Part shown: positions 1-5,057 of the stretch, piece after piece
Position numbering within the stretch: position 1 is the first letter of the stretch
Layout of the letters: each line of letters opens with the position of its first letter
Assembly: GCA_029262915.1 (NCBI GenBank)
Contig: JAJCYN010000481.1
Span: 1-5,057, forward strand
Direction of reading: 5' to 3'
Length of the DNA stretch: 5,057 nt
Source of the DNA: Flavobacteriales bacterium
GTDB taxonomy: Bacteria; Bacteroidota; Bacteroidia; Flavobacteriales_E; Vicingaceae
Notes under the pieces: generated by a model
What the model was told of the DNA's origin: nothing
The model's input: the letters and a program-made list of their open reading frames with translations, nothing else
Database searches by the model: none
Made by a program: the position numbers and the translations under genes

Positions 1-324
1 ATAAATGTTTGGCATTACAAGATGCCAGTAAAAGCTTTTAGAATAAATAACTTTACTTACATTACTGATACGAATAGAATAGAAGAGAAGGAACTTGAAA
101 AAATTAAAGGATCTGAAGTAGTTGTAATTAATGCATTAAGAAAAACAGAACATATCTCCCATTTTAAATTATCCGAAGCCATCGAATTATTAGAAAAATT
201 AAAGCCTAAAAAAGCTTATTTAACTCATATTAGCCATTATTTAGGTAAACACGATGAAGTGCAAAAAGAGTTACCAAGTTTTGTAGAAATAGCTCACGAT
301 GGACTAACTATAAATGTCGTTTAG
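1..324 (+). CDS. PhnP-like MBL-fold metallo-hydrolase, C-terminal part (5' end outside window)
   Basis: The reading frame is open from base 1, so the gene starts upstream; the ATG at base 22 is an internal Met. Visible are the last 107 residues of a metallo-beta-lactamase-fold hydrolase of the PhnP/phosphodiesterase type. Seen: a Tyr-Ile-Thr-Asp strand whose Asp (bases 67-69) fits the bridging metal ligand; a Val-Ile-Asn-Ala-Leu-Arg strand followed by a His-Ile-Ser-His-Phe motif (His codons at 151 and 160); and a Leu-Thr-His-Ile-Ser-His motif (His at 226 and 235) that carries the final metal-binding His. The end, with Asp-Gly-Leu-x-Ile, is the usual one for this family, so the stop looks genuine. 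Known for the family: cytoplasmic di-metal hydrolases acting on phosphodiesters (PhnP on cyclic ribosyl phosphates); many Bacteroidota members have no assigned substrate. The first metal-binding motif (HxHxDH) lies outside the window, so activity cannot be judged. A likely terminator follows, which separates it from the next gene. Confidence 0.85.
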   Translation: MNVWHYKMPVKAFRINNFTYITDTNRIEEKELEKIKGSEVVVINALRKTEHISHFKLSEAIELLEKLKPKKAYLTHISHYLGKHDEVQKELPSFVEIAHDGLTINVV

Positions 325-328
325 CTGA

Positions 329-399
329 CACTTTTCTCAAAGACGATGAAAAACATCTTGATTTAACTTATTTTATTGAGAAAGTGAAGTAATTTTTTT
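329..399 (+). terminator. Probable intrinsic terminator after the MBL hydrolase gene
   Basis: The left arm at 329-340 (cacttttctcaa) pairs with the right arm at 376-386 (ttgagaaagtg), giving 11 base pairs with one bulged T at about 335. The loop is long (35 nt) but holds a small inner hairpin, gatg-aaaaa-catc (345-357). Six bases after the stem comes a run of seven T (393-399). Position right after the stop codon at 324 and the T run favour a terminator. The long loop, the offset of the T run and low GC of the stem make it weaker than a textbook example. It would isolate the hydrolase gene from the envelope gene cluster downstream. Confidence 0.45.
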
Positions 400-413
400 A
401 CATTGTAACCTTA

Positions 414-427
414 TTTATTATAATAAA
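414..427. promoter_or_regulatory. AT palindrome with a TATAAT-like element upstream of the protease gene
   Basis: Bases 414-427 (tttattataataaa) form a perfect 14-base inverted repeat that contains TATAAT at 419-424, 31 bases before the ATG at 455. The place is right for a promoter of the downstream gene cluster, since it follows the putative terminator. However, no TTG element stands at a good distance, and the Bacteroidota-type TAnnTTTG box is not present. In DNA this AT-rich a short palindrome can arise by chance, so this is a weak call. Confidence 0.2.
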
Positions 428-454
428 CCAACGAAGAATAGTGGAAAAAGGATT

Positions 455-2653
455 ATGAGAATAAGTTTATTAATTACAATATTTATTACGCTCAACACTT
501 ATTGCCAAAATGTAGATAATTTCACTGTATTAAAATCTGGAGGGAAAGTACCTCAAGAATTTAACACCTTATCTTCTGAGAAAGTTAAAGAAGAATACAA
601 AACTGTTTCAAAAAAAGACAAAAGAATTGACCAATTATCTGCTAAAAGGTTTATTCTAGAGAGTAATTACTTTATAGATCAATTGTTGTCTAATGGTGCA
701 ATTCTTTATAATGAGGACTTGAGTCAGTTTGTTTCTAAAGTAGCAGATGAACTGTTGGAAAATGATAAGGAATTAAGGAATAATCTTAGGTTTTATGTTA
801 TTAAATCACCAACTGTAAATGCTTTTGCAACGGATAGGGGTACTATTTTTATAACAATAGGGTTGTTAGCCCAAATTGAAAATGAAGCACAATTGGCCTA
901 TGTGCTGTCGCATGAAATTATCCATTATAAAAACAAACATGCTAGAACAGGGTTTGTTGAGAATCAAAGGATTAACCATAGTTCTGGTAAGTATAAAAGA
1001 GATAATTGGGATAAAGCTTTAAATAAAAGTAAATATGCAAAAGAGTTGGAGTTAGAGGCAGATGTAGAAGGCTTGCAAATTTTTTTAAAATCAAAATATA
1101 GTATTGATGAAATAAAAACTGTATTCGATGTACTCCAATATGCTCATATTCCTATTGATGATATTCCTTTTGATTTAGACTTTTTTAACGATGAACATTT
1201 TAATGCGTTAGCGAATTATCAAAAAGAAGAGATCGATCCGATTAAACCAATAATGGATGAAGACGATGATGATGACTATCTTACACACCCTAACATCAAC
1301 AAAAGAAGAGCAGTAATGCTTTCTGAGCTAGAAGGAGAATCTAATGCCGGTAGAACCGAGTTTTTATATGCTAAAGATGAATTTTTTAAAATACAAACAC
1401 TGGCTCGGTTCGAGCTTTCATTTTTGTTTACAAAGCAGCGGCTATATGGAGAGGCGATTTATAATAGCTATATATTACTTCAATCTCATCCTAACAATAA
1501 ATTTTTAAAAACCACTATTGCTTACTGTTTGTATGCATTAGCAAAGTACAAGAATGAAGGAGAAATACATGATGTAATAACTGATTTCGATGATGTTCAA
1601 GGGCAGTCGCAACAGGTGTTCTATTTGTTTGAAGAAATAGATAAGAAGACTTTAGCTACTCTTGCGGTTAAATACTTATGGGATTTAAAACTAGAGATAA
1701 AAGATGATTCTTTTATTAATACAATAGCTGAAGATGTCCTTAAAGAATTATTATTAGAGTCTGGTGCTAGAAAACTAGATTATAAAAAAAACTTTCCTGA
1801 AAATTTACCGGTTGCTTCTTCTGGGCTAGAAATATTAGATTCTACTAATATGAGTAAATATGATAAAATAAGGAAAGATGTAGAAAACGATGATGATGAA
1901 ATAAAGTATGCCTTTGTTAGCTTGTTTAAAAATAATGAGTTTAAAGAAATGATGAGTAAGTATGAGAAGATGTACGTGGACAAAGTAAAGAATGGTGAGG
2001 AAGAAAAGACTAAAAAGATGAGTGTGCGTAAAAAAGAAAAAATAGGAAGAGCTTTAGGAATAGATAAAGTGGTAATGGTTTCTCCAAATTATAAAAAATA
2101 TGATTTAAGAAAAGAAGTAACGGAGCAATATGTATTTTCAGAAAGAAGAAAAGAAGATTTTATTTCATTAAATGAAAAATGTGCAGAAAAAGCTGGAGTT
2201 CAATTAGGAATGATTAGTAATACTTATTTTGAATCTACAGATAAATATAATGACATGAGCTTATTAAATGACTGGATGGATGAACGATTCGGACACGAGA
2301 ATATACACATTTATCCTTATTGTAAGCTTTATACTGATGAACTTATTGGCAAGTATGGAACTGAATATTTTGGTTGGACAGGGATGTATTCTTTACGAAC
2401 GAAAAAAGACGATTGGGGGTGGGTGGCGTTTTCCGTTCTTTATTACGGTATAGGTATCCCTATTGGTATTTATTATGCTCTTACACCAGAAAATCATACT
2501 TTTTATTACACCTACTTAGTTGATATAACTAATTATGATTTTTTAATGGTAAAAGAAGATTATGTAAAAATGAAAGATCATAATGATTTAATGAAATCAT
2601 ATATCTATGATTCTTATAACCAGATTACATCTAAAAAGAGGGAAAAGAAGTAG
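455..2653 (+). CDS. Exported M48-family zinc metalloprotease with TPR-like region and large C-terminal extension
   Basis: The 732-residue product has a signal peptide (residues 1-17; Tyr-Cys-Gln at 16-18 is not a good lipobox, so signal peptidase I cleavage is likelier than lipidation). The M48 domain spans about 65-295: HEIIH at 153-157 gives two zinc ligands and the catalytic Glu154; the Glu-Leu-Glu-Ala-Asp block at 199-203 gives the third ligand, most likely Glu199; Thr-His-Pro at 277-279 followed by Arg-Arg matches the conserved end of BepA-type domains, where a His can cap the zinc. A TPR-like helical stretch follows (about 308-369), as in BepA. From about 370 to 732 there is extra sequence: a helical, charged part with a Lys/Glu-rich linker (about 510-530), then an alpha/beta-looking domain (about 535-732) with a hydrophobic segment at 654-676. 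Family role: periplasmic proteolysis and chaperoning of outer-membrane proteins; the substrate here is unknown. The start is supported by the signal peptide and by an AAAAGGA just upstream, though its spacing is tight. The protease assignment is firm; the C-terminal function is not. Confidence 0.9.
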   Translation: MRISLLITIFITLNTYCQNVDNFTVLKSGGKVPQEFNTLSSEKVKEEYKTVSKKDKRIDQLSAKRFILESNYFIDQLLSNGAILYNEDLSQFVSKVADELLENDKELRNNLRFYVIKSPTVNAFATDRGTIFITIGLLAQIENEAQLAYVLSHEIIHYKNKHARTGFVENQRINHSSGKYKRDNWDKALNKSKYAKELELEADVEGLQIFLKSKYSIDEIKTVFDVLQYAHIPIDDIPFDLDFFNDEHFNALANYQKEEIDPIKPIMDEDDDDDYLTHPNINKRRAVMLSELEGESNAGRTEFLYAKDEFFKIQTLARFELSFLFTKQRLYGEAIYNSYILLQSHPNNKFLKTTIAYCLYALAKYKNEGEIHDVITDFDDVQGQSQQVFYLFEEIDKKTLATLAVKYLWDLKLEIKDDSFINTIAEDVLKELLLESGARKLDYKKNFPENLPVASSGLEILDSTNMSKYDKIRKDVENDDDEIKYAFVSLFKNNEFKEMMSKYEKMYVDKVKNGEEEKTKKMSVRKKEKIGRALGIDKVVMVSPNYKKYDLRKEVTEQYVFSERRKEDFISLNEKCAEKAGVQLGMISNTYFESTDKYNDMSLLNDWMDERFGHENIHIYPYCKLYTDELIGKYGTEYFGWTGMYSLRTKKDDWGWVAFSVLYYGIGIPIGIYYALTPENHTFYYTYLVDITNYDFLMVKEDYVKMKDHNDLMKSYIYDSYNQITSKKREKK

Positions 2654-2658
2654 GAAAT

Positions 2659-3561
2659 ATGAGAGAGATGAGGTACATATTAGTTCTGTTTATTAGCTTA
2701 TTTTTTATTAAGATTACTTCAGCTCAAAGAACCCCTGGATATATGGGTAAAAGATTAATTGTAGAGTATTCAGGTAGTACAGCACCAGCTATTTTTCGAC
2801 CAAATAAAAATGGCAACAATGGATTCGACCCTATTCCTCCCGAATTTAATTTACCCTTTAATTATGGACATAAGTTAACTGTAAATTATTCATTAAATAG
2901 AAAAATAGGTGTTGGTGCTTCTTTTGAACTATACAGCACAGGAACTGATTTATCCAATGTGTTTTTTTTAAGTACTTCAATTGATCAGTTTGGAAATAAT
3001 AACAGAACGAACTATTCCGCACAAGGGACTGAAGAAAATCCCGAAACATTTACAGGAATTGTTAACATAAAAGGAATAAGTTTATTTAGAACAAGTTACC
3101 GAAACGGGATTGCACCATTAGGTAAACATTCTATTATTGGATTTAAATTGCTCTTTGTTTCTACAGATTTATCTCAAGTCGATTTTATTGGAACTGAGCG
3201 TATTAATAATCAACAAGTTGTAGATGTTCATTACAATCTACCTTCGGGAGGGTTGACTACCACAGAATGGGGCATTTTTTATGGTGTTGGTGTAAATCGA
3301 ATTATACATGATAAAATAGTTTTAAGTTTAGGATTTGAATTAGCATTTATATATTCCGCGTTAGGTGAATTTGCTGGGAATTATGAACGATCTTATGATT
3401 TTTCAGATGGTGGTAGGATAAATGCGTCACAATTTGGTAATACGAACGTTAACAATGGAATAGATTCTGCAGAAGAATTATTTAAAAAAATGGGTGCGGA
3501 GAGAGCATTTAGTAGTCAATTTTTTAATTTAAAAATAGGCATAGGATTTTTAGCATATTAA
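2659..3561 (+). CDS. Outer-membrane beta-barrel protein, function unknown
   Basis: This 300-residue product has a signal peptide with likely cleavage at Ser-Ala|Gln (after residue 22). The mature part is rich in alternating polar/hydrophobic strands: around 71-95, 139-148, 157-168, 202-216, 219-237 and 287-300. It ends in a strand whose last residue is Tyr, the aromatic C-terminus that the BAM complex recognises in barrel proteins. Loops between strands are rich in Asn, Gly, Ser and Thr (for example near 50-58 and 107-125), as expected for surface loops. Size and strand content fit a small barrel of roughly 8-12 strands; I cannot name the family or a ligand. It starts five bases after the protease stop codon, so the two are almost certainly co-transcribed. 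Two starts are possible: ATG at 2659, or ATG at 2668 (Met4), which has a purine-rich gagagag just before it; both leave a working signal peptide. Barrel identity is inferred from strand pattern, not from a recognised motif. Confidence 0.75.
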   Translation: MREMRYILVLFISLFFIKITSAQRTPGYMGKRLIVEYSGSTAPAIFRPNKNGNNGFDPIPPEFNLPFNYGHKLTVNYSLNRKIGVGASFELYSTGTDLSNVFFLSTSIDQFGNNNRTNYSAQGTEENPETFTGIVNIKGISLFRTSYRNGIAPLGKHSIIGFKLLFVSTDLSQVDFIGTERINNQQVVDVHYNLPSGGLTTTEWGIFYGVGVNRIIHDKIVLSLGFELAFIYSALGEFAGNYERSYDFSDGGRINASQFGNTNVNNGIDSAEELFKKMGAERAFSSQFFNLKIGIGFLAY

Positions 3562-3585
3562 CGAAACAATAAAACTTATTATATT

Positions 3586-5057
3586 ATGAAAAAACAATAT
3601 TTATTAGCAATTATGTTTTTGGCTTTTTTTAGTGTAACAATTGCACAAGTCGAAACTAAAGAAAGAATAGAATTTGAGCTAAAAGAAGGGTATTCAAACC
3701 ATGATTTGGCAAAATTTAAAGAAAATGGAATATTATTCTATTCGAAAAGCACAGATAAAAAAGGAAAAACCAGAAAATGGAAAATTGAACATTATAATAA
3801 TAAACTTAAATTAAGTACCACTAAGTTTATTACTATTCCAAAAAAACAGTATTTGGATGAAACGTATACCGATGATACAGACTTATACATGTTCTTTAGT
3901 GATAAAAAAGGAGCATATTCTTTTTTTAGAATAAATGCTAAATCCTTAAAAATTGATAAAATAACGGGGAGCTTACCAGCTAAGGCCAACGTATATGAAA
4001 TACACATTATAGATGATATGGTATTTTTTGATGCAGTGATTAAAAAAGCACCAATGTTGTTTACGCTGGATATAAAAACTGGCAAACAAAAATTAGTACC
4101 CATTACCTTACCAAAGTATGGACCTAAAGATTTAAGTATTGAAGATGTTCAGGTAATTGAAGAATCAAAGGAAGTGCTGGTGTACATTAATGCCTATCAT
4201 AAAAAAGTACATGACTTGTACGTTAGTCGGTTTGATAATCATGGAAAAGAAAAAGCTACTTTTAATTTGACTAAAAAACATGAAATGAAGTTGTCTTCTG
4301 TTTCTGCTTCCTACCTAGGAAAAGGTTCTTACATTTATACGGGTACCTATTCTCCTAAAAGTAGCGTTTCTTCAGTAGGAGTTTATTTATGTAAAACCAA
4401 GAATGATAATGTAGATTTTTTTAAGTTCTATAAATTTCTTGATTTCGATAATTTCCTATCCTATTTACCAGAAAAAAAGAAGAAAAAAATTGAGAAAAAG
4501 AAAAAGAAAAAAGAAGCTAAGGGAAAGGAAATGAAATTAAGTTACTTGATGGCATCGCATGATATTGAAGTTATGAATGGACGATTTATTTATATTGGAG
4601 AAGCTCATTATGCTACTTATCGAACGGAAACTTATACTACAACTGTTAATGGGAAAACCGTAACCCGGACGAGGAGAGTTTTTGATGGTTACCAATATAC
4701 CCATGCTACAGTAGCTGGATTTGATAAAAACGGAGATAAAATTTGGGACAGTACATTTGAAATGTTTCCATCATACAAACCGTATTATCATAAAAAGTTC
4801 ATTACAACTTCTATTGATGATGACAGGAAACTGAACCTTCTTTTTTCAAGCTATGATGCTATTCAGGCAAAAACATTTTTTTCTAATGGAGAAGTAGCAG
4901 AGGAAAAAAGCTATTCATTTATTGAAACAGAAAATGCTGCAGATAAAGTAAAAGGAACATTTTCAAATCTAGAGCATTGGTACGATAAGTATTTTATAGC
5001 CCATGGAACACAGAGGATTAAGAATAAAGAGAAAAAGGCAGGAAAGAAAAAAAGGAG
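3586..5057 (+). CDS. Secreted beta-rich protein of unknown function with lysine-rich patches (3' end outside window)
   Basis: The frame opens at ATG 3586 and stays open to the window edge (490 full codons, no stop). The start is set by a clear signal peptide: Lys-Lys at 2-3, a hydrophobic core at 5-19 and likely cleavage at Ile-Ala|Gln (after residue 20). No Shine-Dalgarno is seen; the leader is AT-rich, as is common in Bacteroidota. The mature part is a series of short beta-strands with Asp-x-Lys-Thr-Gly-like and Asp-x-x-Gly turns (for example near 167-171 and 378-384), which resembles beta-propeller-type repeats, though I see no clean repeat unit. Residues 296-317 are strongly basic (14 Lys of 22). 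A Thr/Arg-rich segment lies at 346-364, followed by Phe-Asp-Gly-Tyr-Gln-Tyr. Another basic patch (477-490) sits at the window edge. It follows the barrel gene by 24 bases and is probably in the same operon. I recognise the general look of conserved flavobacterial hypothetical proteins but no function. A periplasmic or outer-surface place is inferred from the signal peptide. Confidence 0.8.
   Translation, partial: MKKQYLLAIMFLAFFSVTIAQVETKERIEFELKEGYSNHDLAKFKENGILFYSKSTDKKGKTRKWKIEHYNNKLKLSTTKFITIPKKQYLDETYTDDTDLYMFFSDKKGAYSFFRINAKSLKIDKITGSLPAKANVYEIHIIDDMVFFDAVIKKAPMLFTLDIKTGKQKLVPITLPKYGPKDLSIEDVQVIEESKEVLVYINAYHKKVHDLYVSRFDNHGKEKATFNLTKKHEMKLSSVSASYLGKGSYIYTGTYSPKSSVSSVGVYLCKTKNDNVDFFKFYKFLDFDNFLSYLPEKKKKKIEKKKKKKEAKGKEMKLSYLMASHDIEVMNGRFIYIGEAHYATYRTETYTTTVNGKTVTRTRRVFDGYQYTHATVAGFDKNGDKIWDSTFEMFPSYKPYYHKKFITTSIDDDRKLNLLFSSYDAIQAKTFFSNGEVAEEKSYSFIETENAADKVKGTFSNLEHWYDKYFIAHGTQRIKNKEKKAGKKKR

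Noticed and set aside
300..392. A second open frame across the end of the hydrolase gene, continuing after its stop to a TAA at 390-392, which might suggest a frameshifted C-terminal tail.
   Set aside because: The hydrolase ends in a family-typical Asp-Gly-Leu segment, the second frame has no start codon in this stretch, and the bases overlap the terminator-like stem. Chance openness is the simpler reading.
487..508. Possible lipoprotein signal in the protease (Cys17).
   Set aside because: The residues before Cys are Asn-Thr-Tyr, which do not match the lipobox pattern with Leu at -3 and a small residue at -1; ordinary signal peptidase cleavage is likelier.
1780..1983. Minus-strand open frame of 67 codons inside the protease gene.
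   Set aside because: It lies antisense to a well-supported coding region; its Ser/Leu-rich product is what the reverse complement of Lys/Glu/Asp-rich codons gives.
2415..2428. G-rich stretch (five G, three G, two G) standing out in AT-rich DNA; possible G-quadruplex.
   Set aside because: There are not four G-runs of three, and the bases encode Trp-Gly-Trp-Val in the protease, which explains them.
2268..2453. Plus-strand open frame of 61 codons in another frame of the protease gene.
   Set aside because: It is fully inside the protease C-terminal coding region, with no separate ribosome binding site or recognisable protein.
2858..3049. Minus-strand open frame of 63 codons within the barrel gene.
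   Set aside because: Antisense shadow of a coding sequence with signal peptide and barrel pattern; no sign of its own expression.
3792..4103. Minus-strand open frame of 103 codons, hydrophobic product.
   Set aside because: It opposes the long signal-peptide-bearing frame from 3586 to the window end; hydrophobicity is explained by the reverse complement of Lys-rich codons.

Overview
The window looks like a chromosomal piece of a Bacteroidota genome, most likely a flavobacterium. It is very AT-rich and has few Shine-Dalgarno-like leaders. Three consecutive products begin with signal peptides that put Gln at or next to the predicted cleavage point (C-Q, SA-Q, IA-Q), a habit of this phylum. The proteins most resemble flavobacterial envelope proteins. 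All genes are on the + strand. I see no tRNA, rRNA, CRISPR array, IS element or integrase.

Layout: (1) bases 1-324 hold the C-terminal part of a PhnP-like metallo-beta-lactamase-fold hydrolase that begins upstream of the window. (2) Bases 325-454 are a short intergenic stretch. It has a likely transcription terminator (bulged 11-bp stem, long loop, T7 run) followed by an AT palindrome that may lie in the next promoter. (3) Bases 455-2653 encode a 732-residue exported M48 zinc metalloprotease with a BepA-like order (signal peptide, HEIIH protease domain, TPR-like helices) plus a large extra C-terminal region of unknown function. (4) Bases 2659-3561, five bases downstream, encode a 300-residue outer-membrane beta-barrel protein. 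(5) Bases 3586-5057 encode a secreted, beta-rich, lysine-patched protein of unknown function that runs off the right edge.

Genes 3-5 probably form one transcription unit for the cell envelope. M48/TPR proteases of the BepA type act on outer-membrane protein assembly and quality control, so a barrel protein translated right behind one could be a partner or client. That link is inferred from position only. The most unusual parts are the C-terminal extension of the protease, the run of seven acidic residues just before its His-Pro motif, and the conspicuous lysine cluster in the last gene. Nothing here clearly amounts to a new defence or mobile system.
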